64,000 nt of DNA from Mesorhizobium sp. B1-1-8 (GTDB lineage: Bacteria; Pseudomonadota; Alphaproteobacteria; Rhizobiales; Rhizobiaceae), in assembly GCF_006442795.2 (NCBI RefSeq), contig NZ_CP083956.1, forward strand, positions 4,999,501 to 5,063,500, in the 5' to 3' direction. This document shows, in pieces, positions 1-7,861 of the stretch (position 1 is the stretch's first letter; each line of letters starts with the position of its first letter). Under the pieces are notes generated by a model. The model searched no databases and had not been told where the DNA came from. It saw only the letters and a program-made list of their open reading frames with translations. Made by a program: the position numbers and the translations under genes.

Positions 1-564
1 CAGATCGTCGAACACCTCGCCGGTCGGCAGCACCACTTCGACGCCGAGGCAGAGCTCGCGCGCATTGCCATAGGCGAGCACGCCGGTACCGCCGGCATTG
101 GAGGAGAGATTGCCGCCGATCTGGCAGGAGCCCTGCGCGGCGAGCGACAGCGGAAACAGCCGGTCGGCGGCATCGGCAGCTTCCTGCAGCGTCTGCAGGA
201 TGACGCCGGCCTCGGCGGTGACCGTATTCGACAGCACGTCGATCTCGCGGATGCGGTTCAGCCGCGACAGCGACAGCACGATGTCGCGCCCGGACTTGTC
301 CGGCACCTGGGCGCCGACCAGCCCGGTGTTGCCGCTCTGCGGCACCACCGGCGTCCCGGTCTCGGTCGCCAGCCGCATGATGCGGCTCACCTCATCGACG
401 CTGCCCGGACGCAGCACCAGCGCCGTCCTGCCGTGCCAGAGGCCGCGCCGCTCAGTGATGTAAGGCGTAATGTCGGCCTGGTTGCGCAGCGCGTATTTGT
501 CGCCGACGATGGCTGCGAAGCGATCGATAAGGGCTGGGTCAAGGTCGAAGGGCTGGTCGTTCAT
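1..564 (-). CDS. FAD-linked oxidase (GlcD/D-2-hydroxyacid dehydrogenase type), N-terminal part, cut by window start
   Basis: The frame is open from an ATG at 564 to the window edge, giving the first 188 residues. It shows the start of a FAD-binding type 4 (PCMH) domain, with PQSGNTGLVGAQ at about residues 75-86 and GGNLSSNAGGTG at about 150-161, the usual flavin pyrophosphate-binding loops. Proteins of this family oxidise 2-hydroxy acids such as D-lactate, glycolate or D-2-hydroxyglutarate; the substrate cannot be read from this half. The gene lies 19 bp downstream of the Sua5-type gene on the same strand, so the two are probably co-transcribed. The substrate-binding C-terminal half is outside the window. 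Confidence 0.9.
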   Translation of the reverse strand, partial: MNDQPFDLDPALIDRFAAIVGDKYALRNQADITPYITERRGLWHGRTALVLRPGSVDEVSRIMRLATETGTPVVPQSGNTGLVGAQVPDKSGRDIVLSLSRLNRIREIDVLSNTVTAEAGVILQTLQEAADAADRLFPLSLAAQGSCQIGGNLSSNAGGTGVLAYGNARELCLGVEVVLPTGEVFDDL

Positions 565-583
565 GAGAGCGACCCTATGGCGC

Positions 584-1555
584 TCAGGCGATCTTGTCAC
601 GCGGCGCGGCGGCGCGCACGAGCCGGTCGTTGATCGCCTCGCCCAGACCTTCGAACGGGATCGGCTCGACGGCGATGGTCGCGGCGCCGCTGCGGTCGAG
701 GTCTTGCATATAGGCAAAGAGGTTCGCCGCGGCCTCGCGCAGATCGCCGGTCTCGGACAGATTGCGGAATGCTAGCGCATTCTCCCAGCCTTCGACGCGG
801 TCCCGGCCGAAAGCAAGCAGCGCCTCGCCCCCGGCGACCTCTTCAGCATTGAGCCGCACCGATGCGCCCGGCGCATAATGGGAGGCGAGCATGCCCGGCG
901 CCTCGATGCCGGCAGCGCCGCGCAACAGCTTCGCGCCGGCGACCGCTTCGATCTCTTCGGCGGCAATGCCGCCTGGCCGAAGCAGCCGCAGTTTCCCGTC
1001 CTCAATCTTGACGATGGTCGATTCGAGCCCGACCGGCGTTGCGCCGCCATCGACCACCAGCTTGATCCTGTCTCCAAGATCGTCGGCGACGGCTTCGGCC
1101 GTGGTGGCGCTGATCCTGCCGGAGGAATTGGCGCTCGGCGCGGCGAGCGGCCGGCCGAGGCTGGCAATCAGCTCGCCGCCGAAGCCACGCGGTATGCGCA
1201 ACGCGATGGTGTCGAGCCCGGCGGTAACAAGGGGGTGGATGCCGTTCCCCGGACGCTGCGGCAGCACCAGCGTAATCGGGCCGGGCCAGAACGCTTCCGC
1301 CAGCTTTGCCGACAGCGGATCGAATTCAGCGATGCGGGCCGCCATGGCGAGATCGGCGACATGGGCGATCAGCGGGTTGAAGCGCGGACGGCCCTTGGCC
1401 TCGAAGATGCGCGCGACCGCGACGCCGTTGGTGGCGTCGCCGGCCAGCCCATAGACGGTCTCGGTCGGGATGGCGACGACATCGCCACCCTCCAGCAGTG
1501 CCAGCGCCCGCCGCATCGCCGCGCCGACGCCAAGTATCTCAGCCAAATTCGTCAC
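584..1555 (-). CDS. tsaC: L-threonylcarbamoyladenylate synthase, Sua5/YrdC type
   Basis: The enzyme makes threonylcarbamoyl-AMP from threonine, bicarbonate and ATP for the t6A37 modification of ANN-decoding tRNAs. The YrdC domain is clear: PTETVYGLAGD near residue 30, KGRPRFNPLI near 57 and SAPSANSSGRIS near 140. A C-terminal Sua5 extension follows the linker motif APGMLASHYAPG, so this is the long (about 320-residue) Sua5 form rather than the short TsaC form. I chose the GTG at 1555, which gives 323 residues and puts family sequence almost at the N terminus. An ATG at 1627 is in frame but adds 24 residues unlike the family. It is the first gene of a probable two-gene unit with the FAD oxidase. 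Confidence 0.9.
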   Translation of the reverse strand: MTNLAEILGVGAAMRRALALLEGGDVVAIPTETVYGLAGDATNGVAVARIFEAKGRPRFNPLIAHVADLAMAARIAEFDPLSAKLAEAFWPGPITLVLPQRPGNGIHPLVTAGLDTIALRIPRGFGGELIASLGRPLAAPSANSSGRISATTAEAVADDLGDRIKLVVDGGATPVGLESTIVKIEDGKLRLLRPGGIAAEEIEAVAGAKLLRGAAGIEAPGMLASHYAPGASVRLNAEEVAGGEALLAFGRDRVEGWENALAFRNLSETGDLREAAANLFAYMQDLDRSGAATIAVEPIPFEGLGEAINDRLVRAAAPRDKIA

Positions 1556-1716
1556 CAATCTCGAATATGCCGGTCCCGTAATACGGCGGCGGACACGGGG
1601 CAAGTGCGGACATTGGCGATTTATCAATCCCTAAAATGTTAAGTTTCCGCGCAAGCCGACAGCAATGCGCCGGCATTAGGGTTGGGTTTGTTGTTGTTGC
1701 GGCTGGGGTTTCGGTC

Positions 1717-2286
1717 ATGATGTCAGTGCGTATCCTGGGAGCTGTCGGCGCCGGATTGATGGCAATGACGAGCGTCGCGCAGGCCTCGTCCATCATCGTG
1801 CTCGGGGTCTCTACCTCGACACCGTCCATCATCAGGCTGGGCACGGCAGAACCCGTCAACATCTCCGCCGCTTCGACACCATCGATCGTAGTGCTCGGCG
1901 ACCCGGTGCCCGCCGTCACCGACGAAAAGGTCGCGGCGATCCCGGAGCTCGGGCACAGGCATGCACAGGCCCCGATGATCATTCGCGCCGGCGTTGTCGG
2001 CGGCGCCTTTGCGACGCCCATGGCGACCGCATCAGCCAAGCCCGAAGCACCGGCGCCCACCACGCCAGCCGGCGGCACCGCGCCGGCATCAACGCCGGCC
2101 AAGGGCACCGCTCCGGCGACAGCAACGCCTGCCAACGGCACCGCCGAAGCGGCCCCCAACAGCGACACCAAGGCGGACAAGCCGGCCGCGACAGCGAGCG
2201 CCTCGGGCGACGGCGCGCAGAAGCAGCAGCCACAAGCCACGCCACCGAGCGCCCCGATACAGCCACGCTTCAGCAAGGCGATGTAG
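1717..2286 (+). CDS. Secreted hypothetical protein with SIIVLG-type repeats and a Pro/Ala/Thr-rich tail
   Basis: I do not recognise the family. Starting at the ATG at 1717 gives a textbook signal peptide (MMSVRILG, a hydrophobic stretch, then SVAQA before the likely cleavage site). The mature N-terminal part repeats a short motif three times (SSIIVLG, PSIIRLG, PSIVVLGDP) and has a looser fourth copy (PMIIRAG). After about residue 100 the protein is low-complexity Pro/Ala/Thr/Gly, with recurring GGTAPA, KGTAPA and NGTAEA units, as in wall-spanning or extended linkers. The frame is open upstream to 1636, but those codons precede the signal peptide. It is divergent from the Sua5 gene. Export is well supported; function is unknown. 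Confidence 0.65.
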   Translation: MMSVRILGAVGAGLMAMTSVAQASSIIVLGVSTSTPSIIRLGTAEPVNISAASTPSIVVLGDPVPAVTDEKVAAIPELGHRHAQAPMIIRAGVVGGAFATPMATASAKPEAPAPTTPAGGTAPASTPAKGTAPATATPANGTAEAAPNSDTKADKPAATASASGDGAQKQQPQATPPSAPIQPRFSKAM

Positions 2287-2399
2287 GCTACGCGGCGGCG
2301 CCCCCGGCCTGGATGCGTCGGGTGCGAGTGAGCATCCTCGAAGATTGATAAAAAAGGGCGACGCAAGCGTCTCCCTTCGCTTTCAAGCGACGAAACGGC

Positions 2400-2771
2400 T
2401 CAGGCCGCTTCTTCCTTGTCTTCCTTGTCGTCCTTGTCTTCATTGTCGTCGTCGTCCGACTCGTCTTCGTCGTCGTCCTCGCCGTCCTCGTCTTCGTCAT
2501 CCGAGTCGTCGTCGCCCGAAGCCTTGGCTTCCTCATCGGCGTCTTCGTCCTCGTCGTCGTCCTCGCCGTCCTCATCCTCGTCGTCCGACTCGTCATCGGC
2601 CGAGGCTTTGGCTTCCTCGTCGTCGCCTTCGTCCTCGTCATCGTCGGACAGAGCGGCGGCTTCGACCACCGTGGCGGCGGCGGGGTCGATGGTGTTTTCG
2701 GAAGCGGATTCGCTCGCCTCGGCGGCGGCCGGCGTTTCTTCAGTCAATTCGATATCGTGATCGGAATTCAT
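2400..2771 (-). CDS. Extremely acidic low-complexity protein
   Basis: A 123-residue protein of unknown function. The first 40 residues are Ala/Glu/Ser/Thr-rich. From about residue 43 to the end nearly every residue is Asp or Glu, broken by two copies of a unit beginning EEAKAS and continuing with SDDEDEDGEDDDEDE. The two units make an internal tandem repeat of about 27 residues. No signal peptide or membrane segment is visible, so the protein should be cytosolic and disordered. A GGAGG-like site just upstream (minus strand) supports the ATG at 2771. The antisense strand reads as a poly-serine ORF, which I treat as a shadow. Candidate roles (nucleic-acid mimic, cation buffer, chaperone) are speculation. 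Confidence 0.6.
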   Translation of the reverse strand: MNSDHDIELTEETPAAAEASESASENTIDPAAATVVEAAALSDDDEDEGDDEEAKASADDESDDEDEDGEDDDEDEDADEEAKASGDDDSDDEDEDGEDDDEDESDDDDNEDKDDKEDKEEAA

Positions 2772-2791
2772 GGCATGCCTCCGTTGTTTGG

Positions 2792-2809
2792 GGGAACGTC
2801 TAGTTCTCC
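2792..2809. promoter_or_regulatory. Dyad GGGGAAC-N5-GTTCTCCC upstream of the acidic-protein gene
   Basis: An imperfect inverted repeat centred 29 bp upstream of the ATG at 2771. It could be an operator or a leader hairpin. Its distance from the start codon is all that points to a regulatory role. Confidence 0.25.
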
Positions 2810-2935
2810 CACGCGGAGGTCATCGCCATATGACTGTAAGCCGGCTCCAGCGCATTAAATTTGGCGCGCAAAATGCCGAAGAATGTCCGCACCCTGGCGG
2901 ACAGAGGCAGCTGCGGAACCCGCTTTTTTGACTTG

Positions 2936-5392
2936 TCAGCCGACGATTTTGGAGAAATCGGCGACCTGGTCGGTGGCGGCGCGGATGCGGGCAAGCAGGG
3001 CCAGCCGGTTGGCGCGTACGGCCTGGTCCTCATCATTCACGAGAACCCGTTCAAAGAATGAATCAACCGGTTCACGCAACACGCTCAGCGCCAGCATGGC
3101 AGCGGAAAAATCTTCGTTTTGAATTGCTTGGCCGGCTTCCTTCTCGGCCTGATTCACCGCGGCAAACAGCGATTTCTCGGCATCCTCGCGAAACAGCGCC
3201 GGCTCAACAGTCTCGGCGATCAGCGTTTTCTTCTTCTCCTCGGCAGCCAGGATGTTGGCCGCGCGCTTGGTGCCGGCAAGCAGGTTCTTGCCATCCTCGC
3301 TGTCGAGGAAGGAACCCAGCGCCTCGACGCGGCGCACGATTTGCAGGAGATCGTCGGACCGCGGCGTGATGACGGCGTCGATCAGATCGTACCGCGCGCC
3401 CTGGTCACGAAGGTAGACCTTCAGGCGGTCGTGGAAGAAGGCTAGGACGTCGGACGACTGGTCCGTGCCAGCTGGGAAATTTGCAACGACTTTTGCGAAG
3501 GCCGACGCCAATTCCAGACGAATCCGGTTCTCGATCAGGATTCTCACCACGCCAAGCGCCGCGCGCCGCAATGCAAACGGATCCTTGCTGCCGGTGGGCT
3601 TTTCGTCGATGGCCCAGAAGCCGGTGAGCGTATCGAGCTTATCGGCAAGCGCCACCGCAATCGAGACTGGATCGGTCGGCACGCGGTCGGACGGACCTTG
3701 CGGTTTGTAGTGCTCCTCGGCGGCCGCCGCCACTGACGGATGCTCGCCCTGTAGCAGCGCGTATTTACGACCCATGATGCCTTGCAATTCCGGGAATTCG
3801 CCGACAACCTCTGTCTGCAGATCGGCCTTGGCCAAGACAGCAGCTCGGCTTGCGAGCGCGGTGATCTCCCCCCTTGAGGGGGAGATGGCCGGCAGGCCAG
3901 AGGGGGTCGGTCCGACCGGGCTCGGCCCTCTATCGCCGACGAAAAAGGTTGGCGCTTCACGCGAGGCGACCCCCTCTGTCGCCCTTGGCGACATCTGCCC
4001 CTCAGGGGGGGAGATCGACTGCGCCACGATCGGCGCCAGTTCTTCCGCAAGCTTTTTGATGCGCTCGACGCGCTCGCCCTGCGTGCCGAGCTTGGCGTGA
4101 AATGTCACGTTGAGATGATCGAGGCGGGCCATGCGCTGGTCGAGCGGCTTCTTCAGGTCGAGGCCGAACTTTTCCGCCGATGCCTGCAACTGGTCGAGGT
4201 CTGGCAAATCGCCCTGGTCAGTCCGCCAGAAATACAAAGCATCCGAAAGCCGTGCGCGCACCACCTTGCCGTTGCCGTAGGCGATCTCCTTGCCGCCGTC
4301 GGTCGCCTCGATGTTGGCGACGGGGATGAAGCGGTTGGAGAGATGGCTAATCTCCCCCCTTGAGGGGGAGATGCCCGGCAGGACAGAGGGGGTCGCTTCG
4401 GCTGACGCGACCTGATCTGGTCTGTCGTTGAAAGAGGAAGTTGGCGCTCCACGCGAGACGACCCCCTCTGTCGCCTTCGGCGACATCTCCCCCTCGAGGG
4501 GTGAGATTGGGCGCGACGTCACAAAACACTTCTGGTTGGCGCGGATGGTGAGCCGGATGACCTCGGCCGGGATGGTCAAAAAATCCTGCTCGAATTCGCC
4601 CATCAGCACGACCGGCCATTCGACGAGGCCGGAGACTTCTTCCAGCAGGCCCTGGTCCTCGACCAGGTCGAGCCCGTTGGCGAAGGCGATGTTGCGGGCG
4701 TCGGCCAGGATGATCTCTTTGCGCCGGTCGGCATCGAGCACGACCTTGGCCGCCTCCAGCTTGCTCACATAGTCGTTGAAGCGGCGGACGGTGATCGGGC
4801 CCGGCGCGTGGAAACGGTGGCCGTAGGTGATGTTGCCGGCGCGGATGCCGTCGATCTCGAAATCGACCACCACCGGCTCTTCGGTCTCCGGGCCGAAAGT
4901 GCAGACGATCGACTGCAGCGGCCGCACCCAGCGCAGCGAGCCGGGTTTTGCGGAGGCCGGCCCCCAGCGCATCGATTTCGGCCAGGGGAAATTGCGGATA
5001 ATGGCGGGCACCAGTTCGGCGATGATCTGATCCGCCGCCCTGCCCGGCTTGGAAACGTGGGCGACGTAAAAGTCGCCCTTCTTCGGGTCGGAATGGACAT
5101 GCGCCTCGGCAACCGAGGCAAGGCCGGCCTTGCGCAGGAAACCTTGCACGGCCTGCTCGGGCGCGGTCGTCGCGGGCCCCTTGATCTCCTCGCGAATGTC
5201 CTTGGAGCGCGCGGTCAGCCCGCGAATGTCGAGCGCCAGCCGCCGCGGCGTCCAATATTCGCGCGCCGCCTCATAGGTGAGGCCCGCCTCGACCATACCG
5301 TCGGTCAGCATCTTCCTGAGGTTGCCCGCAGCCTTGCGCTGCATGCGAGCGGGGATTTCCTCGGAACGAAGTTCAAGAAGCAGGTCGGGCAT
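2936..5392 (-). CDS. glyS: Glycyl-tRNA synthetase beta subunit with two in-frame palindromic-element insertions
   Basis: The beta subunit of the alpha2-beta2 glycyl-tRNA synthetase, needed for tRNA recognition and charging. It begins [17 protein letters not shown], the classic GlyS N terminus, and ends in the usual anticodon-binding helical domain ([16 protein letters not shown] near residue 620). At 818 residues it is about 100 longer than is normal for the family. The excess is accounted for by two insertions at about residues 295-348 and 459-510, both beginning ISP(L/P)EG(E/Q)MSP and ending ISPSRGEI. They sit between ordinary conserved blocks (KCFVTS / FIPVANIEA, and [15 protein letters not shown] / [11 protein letters not shown]). 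The insertions are encoded by copies of a palindromic repeat. glyQ lies upstream on the same strand, separated by about 400 bp. Confidence 0.97.
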   Translation of the reverse strand: MPDLLLELRSEEIPARMQRKAAGNLRKMLTDGMVEAGLTYEAAREYWTPRRLALDIRGLTARSKDIREEIKGPATTAPEQAVQGFLRKAGLASVAEAHVHSDPKKGDFYVAHVSKPGRAADQIIAELVPAIIRNFPWPKSMRWGPASAKPGSLRWVRPLQSIVCTFGPETEEPVVVDFEIDGIRAGNITYGHRFHAPGPITVRRFNDYVSKLEAAKVVLDADRRKEIILADARNIAFANGLDLVEDQGLLEEVSGLVEWPVVLMGEFEQDFLTIPAEVIRLTIRANQKCFVTSRPISPLEGEMSPKATEGVVSRGAPTSSFNDRPDQVASAEATPSVLPGISPSRGEISHLSNRFIPVANIEATDGGKEIAYGNGKVVRARLSDALYFWRTDQGDLPDLDQLQASAEKFGLDLKKPLDQRMARLDHLNVTFHAKLGTQGERVERIKKLAEELAPIVAQSISPPEGQMSPRATEGVASREAPTFFVGDRGPSPVGPTPSGLPAISPSRGEITALASRAAVLAKADLQTEVVGEFPELQGIMGRKYALLQGEHPSVAAAAEEHYKPQGPSDRVPTDPVSIAVALADKLDTLTGFWAIDEKPTGSKDPFALRRAALGVVRILIENRIRLELASAFAKVVANFPAGTDQSSDVLAFFHDRLKVYLRDQGARYDLIDAVITPRSDDLLQIVRRVEALGSFLDSEDGKNLLAGTKRAANILAAEEKKKTLIAETVEPALFREDAEKSLFAAVNQAEKEAGQAIQNEDFSAAMLALSVLREPVDSFFERVLVNDEDQAVRANRLALLARIRAATDQVADFSKIVG
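3863..4016 (-). repeat. Palindromic repeat element, copy B, in frame inside glyS
   Basis: About 154 bp bounded by inverted ends: GATCTCCCCCCTTGAGGGG on the left and the complement of TCAGGGGGGGAGATC on the right. Inside are a GGCAGGCCAGAGGGGGTCG block and the matching CGACCCCCTCTGTCG block in inverse orientation. It is translated as part of GlyS on the minus strand (about 50 residues, no stop). It closely matches the element at 4349-4508 and the intergenic copy at 21125-21292. Confidence 0.9.
4349..4508 (-). repeat. Palindromic repeat element, copy A, in frame inside glyS
   Basis: About 160 bp with inverted ends: AATCTCCCCCCTTGAGGGGG on the left, and the right end read in reverse is AATCTCACCCCTCGAGGGGG. 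It is the same family, orientation and reading frame as copy B. The minus-strand translation starts [16 protein letters not shown] and ends GISPSRGEI. Confidence 0.9.
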
Positions 5393-5612
5393 AAATCGGG
5401 CTCATGCGGCAAAAAGGTCCGGGCGGGCATAGCAACTCAACCGGCCGCTGTCACCCTGCACGCGAACCGTCGGCGTGGCCGATTTCCGGAAATTTTCATG
5501 GCGGCTGTCGGGACGGCGCGAAGCCGCTCGTCCTTGGAGCAGAAATTCCCGTGAACCGAATGCAGCGCTGAAGCGACCAACGCTCAGGCAGAGAGCTATT
5601 GGCTGAACGACC

Positions 5613-5795
5613 ATGAAGACGGCATCGAGAACCCTGCAGATCCTGGCGCTCAGCGCCTGCTTCGCCGCGCAGATGCATGGCACGTTCGCGATGCCGGGGG
5701 TGAGACAAGCACTGCGCACGATCGACAGCGCCAGCAGCCAAATCACCCTGCCGATCACCGCCGCCACCGAAACCGCAAAAGCCGTATTGGGCTAA
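5613..5795 (+). CDS. Possible small secreted or membrane protein in the glyS-glyQ gap
   Basis: A 60-residue frame opposite to its neighbours, with G or C at most third codon positions, as expected of coding DNA here. It begins [20 protein letters not shown], which resembles a short signal peptide or anchor. It overlaps the end of glyQ by 4 bp and has no clear Shine-Dalgarno. A competing minus-strand frame (5402-5767) looks less like a protein. This may be chance; the rest of the 400-bp gap between glyS and glyQ shows nothing recognisable. Confidence 0.35.
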   Translation: MKTASRTLQILALSACFAAQMHGTFAMPGVRQALRTIDSASSQITLPITAATETAKAVLG

Positions 5796-6766
5796 GCAGC
5801 CGCCAGGCCGCCCGCCCGCGTCTTCAGGAATGCCTCGCCGCAGGCCTTGGCCAGATTTCGCACGCGCAGGATGTAGCTCTGCCGCTCGGTGACCGAAATC
5901 ACGCCGCGCGCGTCGAGCAGGTTGAAAACGTGGCTGGCTTTGATGCACTGGTCATAGGCCGGGAAGACCATGCGATGCACCGGCAGATTGTCGTTCGACG
6001 CCGGCTGGCCGGCGTCGAGCAGCGCCCTGCACTCGGCCTCGGCATCCTCGAAATGCCGAAGCAGCATCGCCGTGTCGGCATATTCGAAATTGTGGCGCGA
6101 ATATTCCTGCTCGGCCTGCAGGAAGACGTCGCCATAGGTGACTTTTTCGGCGCCCTCGCGGCCGTTGAAATTGAGGTCGTAGATATTGTCGACGCCTTGC
6201 ACATACATGGCGAGCCGTTCCAGCCCGTAGGTGAGCTCACCCGCCACCGGGGCGCATTCGATGCCGCAGACCTGTTGGAAATAGGTGAACTGCGAGACCT
6301 CCATGCCGTCGCACCAGCATTCCCAGCCGAGACCCCAGGCGCCCAGCGTCGGGCTCTCCCAATCGTCCTCGACGAAGCGGATGTCGTGCAGCAGCGGATC
6401 GACGCCTATCGCCTCGAGCGAGCCGAGATAGAGCTCCTGCAGGTTGGGCGGGTTCGGCTTCAGGATCACCTGGTACTGATAGTAGTGCTGCAGCCGGTTC
6501 GGGTTCTCGCCGTAGCGGCCGTCCTTCGGCCGGCGCGAAGGCTGGACATAGGCGGCATTCCAGCGCAGCGGACCCAGCGCGCGCAAGGTGGTCGCCGGAT
6601 GGAAGGTGCCGGCGCCGACCTCCATGTCGTAGGGCTGCAGGATGACGCAGCCATAGGCGGCCCAGTAATTGTGCAAAGTCAGGATCAGCCCCTGGAACGA
6701 GCGGCTGGGATGCATATGGGCAGGGATGTCGATGGTCACGGCGGCCTCGGGAAGCGCGGAGATCAC
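5792..6766 (-). CDS. glyQ: Glycyl-tRNA synthetase alpha subunit
   Basis: The alpha subunit carries the class II catalytic core that activates glycine and charges tRNA-Gly together with GlyS. Conserved stretches run from [20 protein letters not shown] through [17 protein letters not shown] to the motif region [19 protein letters not shown], the usual GlyQ layout. I chose the GTG at 6766 (324 residues). A TTG at 6799 is in frame but would add non-family residues. The conserved part begins at MHPSRSFQ near residue 19. It is transcribed toward glyS. Confidence 0.96.
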   Translation of the reverse strand: MISALPEAAVTIDIPAHMHPSRSFQGLILTLHNYWAAYGCVILQPYDMEVGAGTFHPATTLRALGPLRWNAAYVQPSRRPKDGRYGENPNRLQHYYQYQVILKPNPPNLQELYLGSLEAIGVDPLLHDIRFVEDDWESPTLGAWGLGWECWCDGMEVSQFTYFQQVCGIECAPVAGELTYGLERLAMYVQGVDNIYDLNFNGREGAEKVTYGDVFLQAEQEYSRHNFEYADTAMLLRHFEDAEAECRALLDAGQPASNDNLPVHRMVFPAYDQCIKASHVFNLLDARGVISVTERQSYILRVRNLAKACGEAFLKTRAGGLAAA

Positions 6767-6915
6767 GCATTCCCTAGTTGCCGGGCCGGCGAGCGTCAAG
6801 GCAGCCGCGCCCGTGTGCGCCGGCGAGGTTGAACGCTTTGCGGGCTACTGGCCCATTGCCGGCCGCTGCCGGTGGCCGTCCGCTCGCTCGAGTTTTCAAC
6901 GGCAAAGGTCTGGCC

Positions 6916-7377
6916 ATGTCCGGTCAATTCATCGTCCGCCCCGTCACCCGGCAGGATTACGAGCAATGGCTGCCGCTCTGGGACGGCTACAATGCGTTTT
7001 ATGGCCGCTCGGGTGAGACGGCGCTGGCTGAAGATATCACCCGGATGACGTGGTCGCGCTTCTTCGACGCCTATGAGCCAATGCACGCGCTGGTGGCGGA
7101 GCGCGAAGGCAGGCTTCTCGGCCTCGTCCACTATCTCTACCACCGCTCGACCACGGCGATCGCCCCGAACTGTTATTTGCAGGACCTTTTCACGGAACAG
7201 GCCACGCGCGGCCAGGGCGTCGGCCGGGCGCTGATCGAAGGCGTCTACGAGCACGCCAGGGCCGCCGGCTCGGGCCGTGTCTATTGGCTGACGCATGAGA
7301 CAAACCACACCGCCATGCAGCTCTACGAAAGAATGGGCGAGCGCTCCGGCTTCGTCGTCTACCGGAAAATGTTCTAG
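6916..7377 (+). CDS. GNAT family N-acetyltransferase
   Basis: A 153-residue single-domain GNAT protein. The acetyl-CoA binding loop is TRGQGVGRALI (about residues 95-105), preceded by YLQDLFTE and followed by the family's usual THETNHTAMQLYERMGERSGF ending, split here for brevity as THETNHTAMQLYERMG and ERSGF. Such enzymes acetylate small amines or protein N termini; the substrate is unknown. It is divergent from glyQ, with about 150 bp between. The ATG at 6916 fits the family start; frames extending upstream add Arg/Pro-rich sequence. Confidence 0.9.
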   Translation: MSGQFIVRPVTRQDYEQWLPLWDGYNAFYGRSGETALAEDITRMTWSRFFDAYEPMHALVAEREGRLLGLVHYLYHRSTTAIAPNCYLQDLFTEQATRGQGVGRALIEGVYEHARAAGSGRVYWLTHETNHTAMQLYERMGERSGFVVYRKMF

Positions 7378-7488
7378 GTCCTCGACATAGGGATTTTGAA
7401 AAGTCGCCATTGTCGACGAGTAAGATTTTCGCCGGTCATTTCCGCGAAATCGGCACGAACGCTGAGATTGGCTGAAGCCGCCGAACCT

Positions 7489-7669
7489 CGTCATTCCAGG
7501 GCGGAGCAGCCGCGAAGCGGCGTCGCGGAGACCCTGGGATCCATTCCGTGACCCTGATCGAAGAGTGCAGCGGAGCAGAATTCTGCGCCGCAGCAGCGCT
7601 CATGCGTTACGGAATGGATCCTCGGGTCTGCGCGCGTCGCTTCGCTCCTTGCTCCGCCCGTGGATGACG
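7489..7669. repeat. RIME-like long palindromic element, intact copy
   Basis: About 181 bp with roughly 64-bp imperfect inverted arms: CGTCATTCCAGGGCGGAGC at the left, mirrored by GCTCCGCCCGTGGATGACG at the right, with inner GGATCCATTCCGT / ACGGAATGGATCC. The centre contains GCAGAATTCTGC. It is the same family as the copy interrupted by the IS element at 27947-28950. It resembles the rhizobial intergenic mosaic elements (RIME) in architecture; family identity is inferred. Confidence 0.8.
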
Positions 7670-7814
7670 ATGGAGTGGGCGTATCTGCCAATCTCCAAAG
7701 CATGCCACCTGCCAACGCAAACACAGCCTACGGTCAAGATTTCGCCGCCAGAGATTGGTGTTGCCTACATTCAAGTGAGGCTGACCCGAGCTCGGCAGAC
7801 GTCGAGCTGAATCG

Positions 7815-7841
7815 AAAACGGGGCTCAGCGAGCCCCGTTTT
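7815..7841. terminator. Bidirectional rho-independent terminator
   Basis: Perfect 11-bp stem AAAACGGGGCT / AGCCCCGTTTT with loop CAGCG, with A/T tracts on both sides. It lies 20 bp past the stop of the TPR gene (minus strand) and downstream of the GNAT gene. The rest of the 480-bp gap holds only the palindromic repeat. Confidence 0.85.
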
Positions 7842-7861
7842 GTCAAACGCTGGCGAAAGAG

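Noticed and set aside
2416..2760. Plus-strand frame encoding an almost pure serine protein
   Set aside because: It is the antisense of the Asp/Glu codons (GAC/GAG/GAA read in reverse as serine codons). The minus-strand frame has a better start and a composition known in proteins.
1994..2803. Long Arg/Pro-rich plus-strand frame over the secreted protein and acidic protein genes
   Set aside because: Its composition is that of an out-of-frame reading of GC-rich DNA, and it overlaps two better frames.
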